From Botryosphaeria dothidea (Eukaryota; Ascomycota; Dothideomycetes; Botryosphaeriales; Botryosphaeriaceae), in the NCBI GenBank assembly GCA_011503125.2, contig WWBZ02000016.1, positions 1,302,001 through 1,366,000 of the forward strand: a DNA stretch of 64,000 nucleotides, written 5' to 3'. Below, in pieces: positions 22,536 to 34,029 of the stretch (positions are counted from its first letter, which is position 1; every line of letters begins with the position of its first letter). The position numbers and the translations under genes are program-made. The notes under the pieces are model-generated. The model saw only the letters and a list, made by a program, of their open reading frames with translations, was not told the DNA's origin and ran no database searches.

Positions 22536-23331
22536 TCAGCCCAGAAACTCGCCCATGTGAATGTCTTCGACAGCTTGGGTCAGGTTGTTGATGTAGTTGT
22601 TGTTGCCGCCGCTCTGCAGGAAGCCGGGGATGGAAGCTGGGAACGAGGCCACATGGTCCTTCACAAGGCGCCTGTCAGTAGTACCGATTCACTCCCGCTA
22701 GTTCTTGAAACAATGGGAGCACGCTCACCCGAGAACCTCCTGCGCGCACCAAGTCTAGCGCCTGGTAAAGGTCCATGGAGTTGGCCTTCAGCTCGTCGAC
22801 AATGCAGGCCAGCAGAGCATCATCCAGCTCAAACTTCATCAAAATGAGGTAGTTGCGGGCCTTTCGCATGGTGACAGTGGCTAAGTCACACCATTTTCCC
22901 AGCCCAGAGATCTGATCGGCAAGCTTGCTGTCTTCCACGCCCTTCTTGTAGGCCCGCGCAAGGACATCGGCCATGCGCTCTTGAGCATTGTGGATCTCTG
23001 AGACGAGACGCGCGGTGTCGGAGGCAAGAAACTCAAAAGCACTAACAGGTGTGGTGAAGACGTTGAAGGTGCTGATAGTGTTGACGACGGTCTTGGCGAA
23101 GTCATCCAGGGCCATGCTGCAGTCGCCAAAGGCTTCCTCGTATGAGGCTATGACGGACTGGAATGCGCTGTTATCAGGCGTGTAGTTGGTTGAGGTATAA
23201 TTGGCGAAAGCGACGTTGACGCCCGAGTCGTCTTCAGCGTCGATGTCCATCATGAGTGAGGATGCCTCGTCGAACTTGCCATCGCCGTTGGGCGGCAGTT
23301 TGGCGAAGCCGTGATGTTGAGCAGCATCCAT
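22536..23331 (-). CDS. hypothetical protein, helical
   Basis: ATG at 23331, MDAAQHHGFAKLPPNGDGKF, then an acidic stretch and a mostly helical body (ALDDFAKTVVNTISTF, SEIHNAQERMADVLARAYKK, FELDDALLACIVDELKANS). Exon 1 runs to 22729 (donor GTGAGC). A second exon ending at TGA 22536 clearly codes for DHVASFPASIPGFLQSGG and NNLTQAVEDIHMGEFLG. The acceptor that keeps frame is the AG before 22658; the better-looking CAG before 22671 would break frame. The total is about 241 residues. The join is therefore uncertain. An upstream frame at 23402-23467 (MSTQPVTSAKQPISASP) could be a further exon or an upstream ORF. No family recognised. Confidence 0.55.
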
Positions 23332-23833
23332 TGCGGATGTGCCGTGTGTGGGGAAGCTTGTGGTTGCGATGTTTGCGGAGAGTCACTTGCGGTTGCGGGC
23401 TTGGGGTATTGTCAGATGGGCTTGCTGAAATCGGTTGTTTCGCGGAGGTTACTGGCTGTGTGCTCAAAATTGATCACAGGACTTACCTGAGTCATTCGAT
23501 GGGGCACGTTCGGAATGTGCTGTCTGCTCAGTGTTTGCACGGCGGGGGACGGCTTGCAGTGGCCACTGGATGTGATCCACTACAATCTGCTTCCTCTGCA
23601 CAATCCTAATACAGATTGGGAGCTATGGCGCAAATAACCAATCAACAAGTCATTCGGATTTGAATTAATTTGCTGTTAGCTGTGATCGCACAGCCTTCAG
23701 TAGCATACAAAGAAGAGACTATTTAAGTATTCTGGCGGACGTACGCTGTCTATGAGCAGGAAGCCCTGTGAGCCTCTCAGATTAGGAATCTCAAAGTTTC
23801 TTTGGAATTGATAAAACCGACGACTGCGCCACG
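23332..23833. other. shared promoter region, divergent genes
   Basis: About 500 bp between the starts of the helical orphan protein (minus) and the Argonaute (plus). AT-richer from about 23590 to 23830. No gene or repeat beyond the possible upstream frame noted for the orphan protein. Confidence 0.4.
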
Positions 23834-26800
23834 ATGACCGATAAGAAACGCAGTCCACAACCCGTCCCGATGCATAGTTTTCGCTATCTACATCCTCCTC
23901 TGCGGACCGAGAGTGAAGGGAGCGAAAGCGTTCCATCTCAACCTCCAGCCGGCGGTGCCTCAAGTAGCAGTATGGCTTGTTCCCACTCCCGTACTGCCAG
24001 CGGTACTCATTCCGAGAAACCCCCGTCTGAGAATGTCGACCTTAGCGAACAATACAAGGGACCGGTCACAACAATCAATTCAACTGCTGGCAAGTTCTTT
24101 GACGTTCTCAACACCCCGCAGAGAATTTGCAAACATACAGTCAAATTCTTCCCATCCTCTGCCGTGAAGAATAAGGAGGAAGTCACACAAAAGAAGGAGG
24201 AAATTAAGAAAAAGAAGAGGGAGGAAGTTACGAAAAGTTCGCTCAAGCGTCTGTTAATAGCTCAGTTCGTTCGTAATGTTTTATCCAAGCTCGGACGTTC
24301 GAAACCGATCATCGACGGGGCTGACGTCATTTACTCTATGGGGTCTTTGGATGACAACTTGGCGGCGGCTCCGTCCGAGAACTTTTATTCCTTAGAATTT
24401 GACGGCCTCTCATACCAAGTTCACGTAGCTCGCCATAAGGACATCAAGTACGAAGACCTAAAGCAGTGCGCTGAAGAGCGTAAGTACACTGGTGGTAAAG
24501 ATTGCCCCATCAGAGAGTATGTCCATGCTCTGAATGTCTTGCTTCATTCAGTTTTGAGGGAGAGCGAAGACTGGATGCAGGTTCGGGGTAATCTTTACCT
24601 TCCCAGAAAGTGTCAGTCGAAGCCATCGGCATCTGATTCCAACGGGAACTTGGGGAAATGTCCTCCGCATGTGGAGCTGCGTCGCGGGCTGAGCTTCTCC
24701 ATTGACTTCTTAGGAGAACAGCATACTTTTGTTTCTGAGAAGGTCAATCCCCCAAAGCTCAGATTGGCTACCAACGTTCGGCCAACATATTTTGTCAAGA
24801 GCTGTAATTTGGGGGATTTGTACAAAGATTACGAAAAGAAAATCGAGCACATGAACTGGCCCGACAGTGAGAGGGAAACAGCCCTCCGTTCATTCATCAA
24901 AGGGCTGAATGTTCAATTGGGTTACAAGCCCAATGAGCACGCACCGAAAGCCAAAAAGACCAAGGAACCAAAAGCAGAAGAAGATGTTCCTAAAGACTCC
25001 AGGGAACGTAGAGTATTCTCCGCTGGGCAAAACGCATCAGAACAAACTTTCAAGATCGAAAAGGACAAAAAGCAAGTTGAAATCTCAGTCAAAGACTATT
25101 TCAAAGATTGTAAGCAAAAATCAAATAAGGGAGGGATTGTTCAAGGCTTTACTAACCGATCGGTAACAGACAGGAACCATCAAATTGATCGTCCAGAGCT
25201 TCCAGTAGTCGACATCGAGCCAGGGAAACGGAAGACCTGGATACCCACGGGCCTGATTTGGGTTCAGGAACAGCCGATCTTCAAGCGTCCACCCTCGCGT
25301 AAGAATGAAGATTTCAAGGATATGCAGAGAGAGAGTGAAAGGATGATTCGAGAATTCGATATCAACCTCGTGAACCAAGATGATGATGTGGTGAAGCTCC
25401 TCAATCCGGAGGCCTTGAAGGTAATTTCAGTCTTCCCGAAATCTGTCTGTGGCAGCTTACTAACTACCTAGACTCAATTCCACCTTTCATTCATGCCAGA
25501 AATGGAGACTCTTCATGGTCGATTCCTGTTTTCATCAATCGATGAGCTCCGGGAGAAGTTCGGAAATTCCAGCATCGATAGGATACATGCTCCCAAATTC
25601 ACCAATTCACCGAGCAGAGTTCATTTCCTGTCTTTCAATCCTGGGTCCGGCGAAGGTTCCAATATCAGTCCGGAAAAATACAAGGATTGCTGTAACAAAT
25701 TGCGCGAAGCCCTGCATACGGAAGGCGGTATGAACGACAGAGCAGAGCCGACCTATCCTATCGAGAGCAAAGTTCCTGAAATTGGCAAATTCAAGATCTC
25801 CCCTTTTGATCGAGAAAAGGACTTGCTGTTTGTGGGACTCGCGGGCCCACCGCAGGAGCGGTCGAACTTCCGTGCAGCTGTCAGACTGTGGAGTGAGAGT
25901 GGCTCACGCGTGCCGGTAGTGTTCTTCAAGACGCAAAAATTCGTCGAGACAATGAAGTACTGGGAAAAGAGTCAGGGAAAGGATGCCGAGCACAATATTC
26001 GGCGAGCATTGGGATATGCGAGGGGTCTCATCACCAAGGCAGTCCACAGGGGAGACACTCAGAGCATCCCGATGGTTGGCGACAAGCTCCAAGATCTTCT
26101 TGGATCGGATGGCCTCCTGAGCAGAACGATGATCGTTGGGACTTCTTTGGTCCCTGGCCAGAGGGGTTCGTCCGGAAATCTTCCATCAATAGCCGCAGTG
26201 GTGGCAATGACAAGCAAGGACCCAATACAGTTCGAAGGACAATTCAGGCTACAAATACCTGAGCCGAAGGTAAGATGAACCGTGGCCAATCCTTACCCCA
26301 TGCTAACATCTTCAGACAATCCAAAACCTCACTGGCATGCTGAAAGATCTGCTGCTGCGATATGCGGAAAATATGAAAGCGCTGCCGGAATCAATTCTCT
26401 ACTTCCGTGACAGGGTCGTAGACGACAGGTTTGACCTAATCAAAAGCGAAGAAACCCTCAAGATTGCGCATGGATTCCAGCAGGCTCTAGATCAAATCAA
26501 ATCAGGCCCGCAATCTGAAAAGAAGAAATTGAAAATACCAGACAGCGCACCGAAGATCAACATCATCGCACTCTCTGATGGCGAAAAGACCAGGTTTTTT
26601 CCCAACGGTGGTGCTGTTGGTCAAGAGACAAAAAAGAATCTGAAGGGTGGCATCATTGTCGACAAGACCAACTTCCAGAAACCCGGTAAAAGGGAGCAAA
26701 CACTCGATTTCCATCTCCAGTCGCACTCAAATCATTGCGAGGATGAAAAGCAGTGTGGCTTCATCTCAAACACACACTATTTTGTCCTGAAGAACGAGAG

Positions 26801-27105
26801 TGAATGGACAGAGGAAGACATCAAACGTCTGGTAAGTTCACTATCGATTAGCCGTATGACCGGGCTTTTACTAACAACCTCTGCAGACCAATAGGCTGTG
26901 CCTCATTAATGCTGTTTCTGCGGCTGCATCCTATGTCACACCGGTGTACTATTCACGGAAGATCTGCCGAAGAGGTCAAACTTGCTTCCGTGCTCTTGTC
27001 CCGGTCGATGAACCTAGGCTGACAAAGGAAAAATTGACTGAACTGGAGAAAAGCGAACGCTGGCCGAAATTATCCTCATTGGAGAAGATAATGTTCTGGC
27101 TATGA
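23834..27105 (+). CDS. divergent Argonaute protein, slicer residues partly lost
   Basis: Guide-RNA-binding protein of the RNA-silencing pathway. Four exons, 23834-25420, 25472-26269, 26316-26831 and 26887-27105, splice in frame to 1039 residues with no stops. A basic disordered N-terminus (about 1-140) precedes the N domain (EYVHALNVLLHSVLRES, HVELRRGLSFSIDFLG), linker 1 (SFIKGLNVQLGY), a divergent PAZ ending ELPVVDIEPGKRKTWIPTGL, then MID and PIWI. PIWI is recognised by LPSIAAVVAMTSKDPIQFEG, ILYFRDRV, DFHLQSHSN, THYFVL and VTPVYYSRKICRRGQ. Of the catalytic tetrad, Asp827 and His949 remain; the first Asp (GADVTHP in family members) is Ser754 in GTSLVPG, and the Glu-finger position is Lys795. 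RNA cleavage is therefore unlikely; RNA binding is plausible. Confidence 0.85.
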
Positions 27106-27207
27106 TCGCCAGCTGACCAGATTCGAGAGTGTTCGACCAGCATCACCCCTTGAGAATACTTACACAAAATGGTGCTGCACGACGACGGCCTTGGACAGGA
27201 ATATCTT

Positions 27208-27291
27208 CATAGGGAGTAGATGCATTCGTTCGGACGCAAGTGTATTGCATTTCCAGGGGAAAAGCCATCCGGATGAATACTTCATCTCTCC
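27208..27291. mobile_element. palindromic MITE-like element, copy 2
   Basis: Left arm cat-agggagtagatgcattcg followed by ttcggacgc; right arm catccggatgaatacttc followed by atctctcc. It starts about 100 bp past the Argonaute stop codon and may be in its 3' UTR. Confidence 0.65.
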
Positions 27292-27796
27292 ACAGAAGTC
27301 TTGACCAGACATTTGTATGCCCTTCTGCTATGAAGACCATGTTTGGCGCTAACTATCGGCTGCAGCACGCTTCTGTATGGCGGAATGGTATGGGCTGTTC
27401 CTTTTTCTTTTTCTCTGCAGGGTTTCGAGTTGTTTTTCGAGAGTCTTAGCTTCCGGACTCGAGGATTTGAAGGCGAGAACCACTCATTTGTATGTTCGCG
27501 GGGTACTAGCTATGCTTTGGCGTTTGGGTTTTCAAGTTTGGCGTTCGGGTCCAGAGTTCTGAGATGAAAACATGCTTAAGTGTTCTTAGTTGCTTCAAAA
27601 ATGAAATTGCGCGAGTCCGATTCTTCTTCTGCGGGGAGAATTCGGGTATGCAAGTATTGTGATAATAGCTAGTGCGTGATGGGTTGTAGGAATGAAATGA
27701 AACAAAAAAACTAAGATGGCCGGTGAGGTTGCGACGAAGGAGAGATGAGGCGACATCAATTAAGAGGAGTGCTTAAGATGAAATCAGGACTGCCGT

Positions 27797-27859
27797 GGGG
27801 AGTGGAAGCATTCATCCAGATAGCTCTTTCCATCAGAATCATGTCTTCGACTCTCCATG
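27797..27859. mobile_element. palindromic MITE-like element, copy 3 (short, degraded)
   Basis: Left arm ggggagtggaagcattcatc followed by cagat. The right arm is diverged: catgtcttcgactctccatg. The spacer is shorter than in other copies, giving about 63 bp in total. It lies between the Argonaute and Rpn5 genes. Confidence 0.5.
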
Positions 27860-28116
27860 GAGTTGTGTGTGTTGTTTTTGATGGAAGGCACTTTGTGGAG
27901 ATAAAGTGGTACACGTGATGAGCTCTTGGCAGCAGTGACGAGGCGGGAGCTCCGTCGGCGTGCATCACAACGTAGCTCCGACACCAACCTCAGCTTCGCA
28001 TCCACCCTCAACACCTCGCCGTCCCCATCACCCCTCTAACGCCGACTCCAATCTCTGTCGGACCCCGCTGACTCGTCCCAATACCACCTTGAGTTTCCCG
28101 CTTAACTTCCGCAGCC

Positions 28117-29792
28117 ATGTCGGGCGAGGTCCTCAAGGCCGACAAGGACTTCACCAAGGAAGTCGACAAGGCGATCCCAGAGGCGGAATCTCATGCAAAG
28201 GTACGGTCGTCCTGATGCTCTGCGATACTTATGCTGACATCCCTGCAGAGCAACCTCCAAGGCGCCATCGAGAAGCTCCTCGCGCTTGAGAAGCAAACCC
28301 GTCAAGTACGTTTCACGCAATCGCCGCTCTCCAACCCACGCGCGCTGACAGCTTCTAGGCTTCCGATCTCGCCTCTACATCCCGCCTCATCGTCACCATC
28401 GTCACATTATGCAAGCAAAAGGGAGAATGGGGTCTGTTGAACGAGCAGGTGCTACTGCTCTCCAAGAAGCATGGCCAGCTCAAGCAAGCTATCACCAAGA
28501 TGGTTCAGGTCGTCATGGGCTTCCTGGACGAGACCCCCAACCTGGAGACCAAGTTGTCCATCATCGAGACGCTGAGGACAGTGACTGAGGGCAAGGTATG
28601 TTGTCCCGCTGCCCTCCGCGGTGCACCCACTAACAGATGTCACAGATCTTCGTCGAAGTTGAGCGTGCGCGCGTTACCCGTATCCTTTCGGACATCAAGA
28701 AGCAACAGGGCGATGTCAAGGCTGCTTGTGATATTCTGTGTGAGCTTCAAGTCGAGACTTTCGGCTCCATGACCCGCCGGGAGAAGACCGAATTCATTCT
28801 GGAGCAAGTGGCGCTGTGCATAGAGAAGGGCGACTGGACCTCTGCTGGCATCCTGAGCCGCAAGATCAGCACAAGGTACTTTGCGAGGAAGCCCAAGAAG
28901 ACCCCTGAACAGTTGGAGAAGGAGAGGAAGGAGCGTGAGGAGGCCGAGAAGAACAGAAGCATGGACGACCCTCCGATCGAGCCGATAGATGATGTCACCG
29001 ACCTGAAGCTGCGCTACTACGAGCAGCAAATTCTCCTGGCTAAGCACGATGACAAGTATCTGGATGTCTGCAAGAACTACAGACAGGTCTTGGATACCCA
29101 GGCAGTTGAGGAGGACTCGGAGAAGCTCAAGGCGGTAGGTATATCATCCCTTTTCCGCGAACATATGTTGATGAATTCAGGTACTACAACGCGTCATTTA
29201 CTTCGTCATCCTTGCGCCTCATGACAACGAACAATCCGACCTCCTTCACCGTGTTCACCGCGACTCTCGCAATGCACAAATACCCGTTGAGGCTCAGCTG
29301 CTCAAGCTCTTCACCATCCCCGAGCTCATGAGGTGGCCTGTGATTTCTGAGAAGTTCGGCAAGCAGCTCTGTGCCACGGACGTTTTCGATGCCCAGGCCG
29401 GCCAGTCCAGTGACCCCAAGGCGCATCAGCGCTGGCAAGATCTGCGGAAGCGCGTTATCGAGCACAACGTGAGAGTGGTTGCCAAGTACTACACTCGCAT
29501 CCAGATCCCCCGTCTCACGCAGCTGCTTGACCTTTCGGAGGACGAGACGGAGAAGTATATTGCGGAGCTTGTCACGGCGAAGACTATCTACGCTAAGATT
29601 GACCGGCCGGCAAAGATTGTTAGCTTTGCCAAGCCGCGCGATGCCGATGATGCCCTGAACGAGTGGAGCGGTAACATGAAGAGTCTTCTGGGCTTGCTCG
29701 AGCGGATCGATCATCTTATCACCAAGGAGGAGATGATGGCCAGGATCCAGCCTACGAAGGTGGAAAAAGGAAAGACGAGCAAGGTGTATTGA
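28117..29792 (+). CDS. RPN5: 26S proteasome lid subunit Rpn5
   Basis: Structural subunit of the 19S regulatory lid (PSMD12 in animals), needed for lid assembly. Five exons, 28117-28200, 28249-28305, 28359-28595, 28646-29134 and 29181-29792, all phase 0, give 492 residues, close to the family norm. Start MSGEVLKADKDFTKEVDKA; helical repeats carry LNEQVLLLSKKHGQLKQAI, ILSDIKKQQGDVKAACDIL and ILEQVALCIEKGDW. The C-terminal PCI domain shows LRKRVIEHNVRVVAKYYTRI, then LTQLLDLSEDETEKYIAELV and IYAKIDRPAKIVSF. The gene is intron-dense near its 5' end, as is common for conserved fungal genes. The next gene converges on it from the right. Confidence 0.95.
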
Positions 29793-30023
29793 GGGGCTGA
29801 AGATGGATTATGAGCGTATGCTTTGATGGACCATATCGGAGTAGCGGTTACATTACGTCTAGACGTTATCATGCCGTCCATATGAATGGGACGCGCTCCG
29901 CAAAAGGGGGCGGAGCTGTAATATACCTCTAGATTCCAACAATGCGCAAGTCATGAAGCCATACCCGTCCGTTCCATGTCTAGAAGTGTGTATAATCTGT
30001 TTACATCTACTGTTTATGGACTC

Positions 30024-30878
30024 TCAAAAAGGTACATCCATGTCCTCTACGCTCTCCTCTTTCTTGGTATGTCCCTCGGATTCGACGAGGACCTGCCTTA
30101 TGAACCCGACTAGAGCAGCGACGTATTGCTTTTGACTGCTAGGCAAGAAGTGACCTCCTGGGTGGTACACAATTCTTCCCTCCTGTTGCTCGCACGCGTG
30201 TGCAAGCCTCAAACTCCTCGCCTCCTCTACAACCGTGTCCACGCTTCCCAGGAAATGAAGCATCGGGGTCTTGATCTTGGGGTTGTAGAAAGGTTCGTAC
30301 AGCGGGTTCTGTGCGGGAGCGAATCCAGAGTAAGACACGGCAAACTTCAAGGGCGAATGCACGTCGTTGGCGAAGCTCTTGGGGAACGGCATTGCGCCCT
30401 TCGCCGCGGCCTTCTCAAAGGCCTCCTTCCTGCCGGGCTCGAGCAAGCTCGCGACCATGCCAGCGGCGGCACCGCCCTGCGAGAAGCCGATCACGCCATC
30501 GAAGGGCCCTTCGTCCTTCAGGACCTGCGCCACCTTGTCCAAGCCCGTGTCCATTCCCTCGTACACGAAGCCCTCGCCCTCGATGGGCACCTTGTCGCTC
30601 TCAACCTTGTCCTTGCGCGTCCACCAGCCGTATGCCTCGGGCTCCTCCTCGTCCTCGGCCGTGTCTTCCTTCTTGACGCCGTCGGTGTCCCACGAGGGAA
30701 TCTGCGCGCGCGACAGCCGGATGGGCGCAGTGGGGTAGCTGAGCGTCACGCCGGCGGGGAGGGCTTTGGCGAGATTCTTTTCGAGGGCGCGCGTCTTGCT
30801 GCGGAAGAGGGGCCCGGTCTGCGTGTAGCCGTGCAGCATCAGGATCTTGATGGGCCTGGTGGGGTTCTGGGCGGCCAT
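30024..30878 (-). CDS. FSH1-family serine hydrolase
   Basis: Alpha/beta hydrolase of the FSH1/OVCA2 family; the natural substrate is unknown. The single exon from ATG 30878 (MAAQNPTRPIKILMLHGYTQ) gives 284 residues. The catalytic triad is visible: nucleophile Ser in GVIGFSQGG, Asp in HFLGSVDTVV and His in YHPGGHFLP. An earlier in-frame ATG at 30980 would add a 34-residue Arg/Ser/Thr-rich leader (MRHDTLIRPLLPINSSTAAR), which could be a mitochondrial presequence; the shorter start matches the family better. An acidic insert (EDTAEDEEEPEAYG) sits on the surface. The gene is divergent from Ipi3 about 350 bp away. Confidence 0.87.
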   Translation of the reverse strand: MAAQNPTRPIKILMLHGYTQTGPLFRSKTRALEKNLAKALPAGVTLSYPTAPIRLSRAQIPSWDTDGVKKEDTAEDEEEPEAYGWWTRKDKVESDKVPIEGEGFVYEGMDTGLDKVAQVLKDEGPFDGVIGFSQGGAAAGMVASLLEPGRKEAFEKAAAKGAMPFPKSFANDVHSPLKFAVSYSGFAPAQNPLYEPFYNPKIKTPMLHFLGSVDTVVEEARSLRLAHACEQQEGRIVYHPGGHFLPSSQKQYVAALVGFIRQVLVESEGHTKKEESVEDMDVPF

Positions 30879-31225
30879 TGCGACGGTGGAGCAGTGGAAT
30901 TGATGCGTGGGTCTGGTGAAGCGAGCGGCTGTAGATGAATTGATGGGGAGCAGCGGTCGGATCAGGGTATCATGGCGCATAGCAGAAAGAACAGAGTGGA
31001 GGGGAAAGAAAAGAGCGTCGAGTCAATAGAGGTGGGCTGGTGGACCTTCTCCGAACGCCGCCGACGGTGTCCGAGACGGGAGAACGGCGAGCGGGCGATA
31101 AGATAAGCCGTAGGGCTGGGGTCTGAAGGTCCCCGCCGAAATTTCCCAAGCTCTCGCGCGCGCTGTCTGTCTCGCAGATCCACGATACCCGCCCAGGTTT
31201 TGCCTGGCACACAAACTTCGACGAC

Positions 31226-32908
31226 ATGCTGACCGAACACTTCCTCGCATCCATTGGCACGCCTACCAGGAAACCGGATACCTCCTCCGCCACTAAGGAT
31301 GCTGGTATTTTCCTCCACGAGCATCAGCCGCTCCTCGCCCAGCGCAGTGTTTTCAAGAAGAGTGCTACGGGTCCAAACTGCGTCGCCGTCAGTCGGTCAC
31401 ATATATTTGCTGCACAAGTAGATAAGGCAGTCGTGCATGTGTACAGCAGGGAGAAGGGAAACCAGGAAGCGACCGTACCATTCCCGGAAAGAGTAACAAG
31501 TCTTGCACTTGCACTTGACGAAACCGTGCTGGTTCTGGGCACTGAGGGCGGGAGAATATTACTTTGGGAGGTGAGCTTGATGCCTGAGGCGTAATTGCCT
31601 GACAAGTTGCTAACATGGAGCCAGACGTGTACCGGCAGGTCACTGACAGGCCTGCAATCCCACCTTCAACCTGTCAATGTGCTCGCCGTCGACCCTTGCT
31701 CGCAGTTTCTCCTCAGTGGATCCTCCGATTCGAACATCCATGTCTGGTCGTTACCCGCGCTGCTATCCTTCACCGCACCGCCCAATCCTACACCGCTTCA
31801 CACACTGTCCAACCACAGAGGAGGCGTCACCGCTCTAGCTGTCGGTCACAGCAGCACAGGCGCAAACGTCGTTGTCTCGGCGTCTAAAGATAATACCGCC
31901 ATCGTCTGGGACTACCGGCAAAACAACCTCCTTGCTACCTACCTTCTCGGTGATACACCTCTTTCCCTTACTCTCGACCCTGCAGATCGCGGATTTTACG
32001 CAACATTTGAGGATGGCAGTGTTCAGTACATCGACTTTTATGTGTCCGCAGATGTCGAACCACAGAACGGTGCAACAGACTCTCTCCGTGATCCTGATAC
32101 GTCTTATACGCCCATCACGCCTGCCCCATCGACTCGGTGGCGACCCACGAACCAAGACCTTGGGGCCGCTCAAAGCATAGCATTAAGCTGGGACGGCACC
32201 ACAATCCTGACCGGTCACTCCACCGGGAAAATTGCTGCATGGTCTCCCGTTTCTTCCGCCCATCTGAAAGCCGTCCTCAACACCCTACCCGGCCCCATCA
32301 CTAACCTCCAATTCCTTCCGCCGACCGGTTTTCCTGCCTCCACAGATGAGCCTAGATACAAAGTCCATACAATCATCAAGCCTCGTCTCGACCTGAAGGC
32401 CCGCGTAAGTGATGGAGAGGTATCGAGTCCGGTGCCGGCTGGCTACAATTTCAACGCGCAGCTCGTCGACTCGCTTCCCAGGGCAGCGGTCGCAGCTTTC
32501 GAAAAGAGGAAACCGGGGAGGAAAAGCGCGTTCGAGGAGGCTCTCGCTCATCCCGGCTTCCCCTCCGATCTGCTTGAGCGCAGTCTTGCAGAGTTGACCA
32601 CCTTTGCCGGATCAGGAAGGGCTGCTGCGGTGCCAGCGGCACCTGCTGTGGTCGAGGAGGATGGGTATTACATGGCGTTGGATATTGAGGATGGAGTGGA
32701 TGCGGACTGGAAGGACCGCAGGATCAAGGAGTTGGAGGAGCAAAATAAGGAACAGCAGGACAGGCTGAAGGTTACGATTCAGCAGCTAGCGGAGCTGAAG
32801 AAGGCGAAGGAAGCTGCAGGAACGAAAGAAGAGAATGGGAATGCGGATACTCAGAGCAAAGAAGAAAGGAGAAAGAGAACGTTAGAGCGGATTAGACAGA
32901 TGAAGTGA
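31226..32908 (+). CDS. IPI3: pre-rRNA processing WD40 protein Ipi3
   Basis: Component of the Rix1-Ipi1-Ipi3 complex in 60S ribosome maturation and pre-replicative complex assembly (WDR18 in animals). Exons 31226-31570 and 31625-32908 give 542 residues; a 54-bp intron (GTGAGC...GCCAG) joins ILLWE to TCTGRSLTGLQSHLQPVN. WD40 blades are seen as LLSGSSDSNIHVWSL, VVSASKDNTAIVWDY and ILTGHSTGKIAAWS. The characteristic C-terminal region follows, with SLPRAAVAAFEKRKPGRKSA, and ends in a coiled coil (about 470-542) rich in Glu and Lys. The Ipi3 name rests on blade order and this tail; localisation to the nucleus is inferred. Confidence 0.87.
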
Positions 32909-34029
32909 GGTTGTGAGAGCCTTTCCGAAAACTAGGGTTACATTCAACTTGGGATTTCTATACCCAGAGCAGGAAAAAGGTTAGAGGGAAGAGAGAATGG
33001 TTGCGTCGATTTACCAGCTTAGACCGGGAAACTGAGCGCCTGCGAAATCCGACTTCCAGCGACTTAAAGATGCAAATCTTGGCCGCGTCCTACCAACCCA
33101 AGATTCCTTATGGGGAATTAAATACACGACCGAAGCATTTAGTTGGAAGTGTTCAGGCAAAATGACTGTATTTATATCCGGACAAATGCTTCAAGTCTCC
33201 ATGTGTATCTGCACTGATTGTTCCAATTCTTCAGGTACGGAGCTCATAGAAGCTAAAAGTCAGAACTGAGCCGAGGGTGTGTAGAGGTGTCTGGCGATAG
33301 GCAGAAAAGTCTTACGAGAATCAAGGACCAGCAAAATCGACAATCACAGCCAAGAGCAAGGCGGGTGCGGCAAAAACCCAAGCCCGGACAAGAAGGCCGA
33401 AGAATACGCCACAATGCTTCGAGCCTCTCGCCGCTGTGCCGCGGAGAACCCCGGCCGTGCAACCCCAGATAATGGCTCGGCGACTCATGAGCATACGAGC
33501 CAATCTTGCTGGGATTTTGCATCGCAGTGTCTGGACAAAGAGGTCTTTGGCTTCTACTCTTCTTCTTTTTTAGACTTGCCGCTCACTCTATATCCCCAAA
33601 AGCGAATGCAAGTCATCAAAAGAGAAGCAGAGAAAGGCGTGAACATATCTCGGGCGGCGTCGGCTCGTCCGCTGCCACTGCCGATCAATACGCAGCCAAT
33701 AGGCACGCCGCACTCCCCGGCGCCTAATGCCTTGTCAGGCAAGTCAAGCTTCCGGCCTTATCACCCAAGCATCTGCCGCGCAAACCATGCGTGTCGCGTT
33801 GCAACGCTGCTTATCATTGTGTTTCTCCAACGTAGGTCCTAGCGATAGCATGACCAGGGTTCGCAGGCCGGATGCGTTCTCTGCCGCCGCCCAGCGCGAC
33901 CTGGAGCCGTACATATGATGCGCCCATCCTGCACGCCGTCTTCGCTTTCTGCAGGGCTGTCTTGCGACCTTCAGGAGCTTGACCGCAACTGACCTGACCA
34001 CCTCGGCTCGACGAGCCCCATTGGCGAGA
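32909..34029. other. intergenic, one palindromic element
   Basis: About 1.1 kb between Ipi3 and the oligopeptide transporter, both on plus. It holds palindromic element copy 4. No other gene is supportable; the last few hundred bases should be the transporter promoter. Confidence 0.5.
33126..33203. mobile_element. palindromic MITE-like element, copy 4
   Basis: The right arm is well kept: atccggacaaatgcttcaag followed by tctccatg. The left arm, gaccgaagcatttagttgg, is diverged. It lies about 220 bp past the Ipi3 stop. Confidence 0.6.

Larger units (their letters stand above)
27106..28116. other. intergenic with two palindromic elements
   Basis: About 1 kb between the Argonaute stop and the Rpn5 start. 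It contains palindromic element copies 2 and 3 (listed separately). The rest is AT-rich, with no gene; the last 200 bp should be the Rpn5 promoter. Confidence 0.5.
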
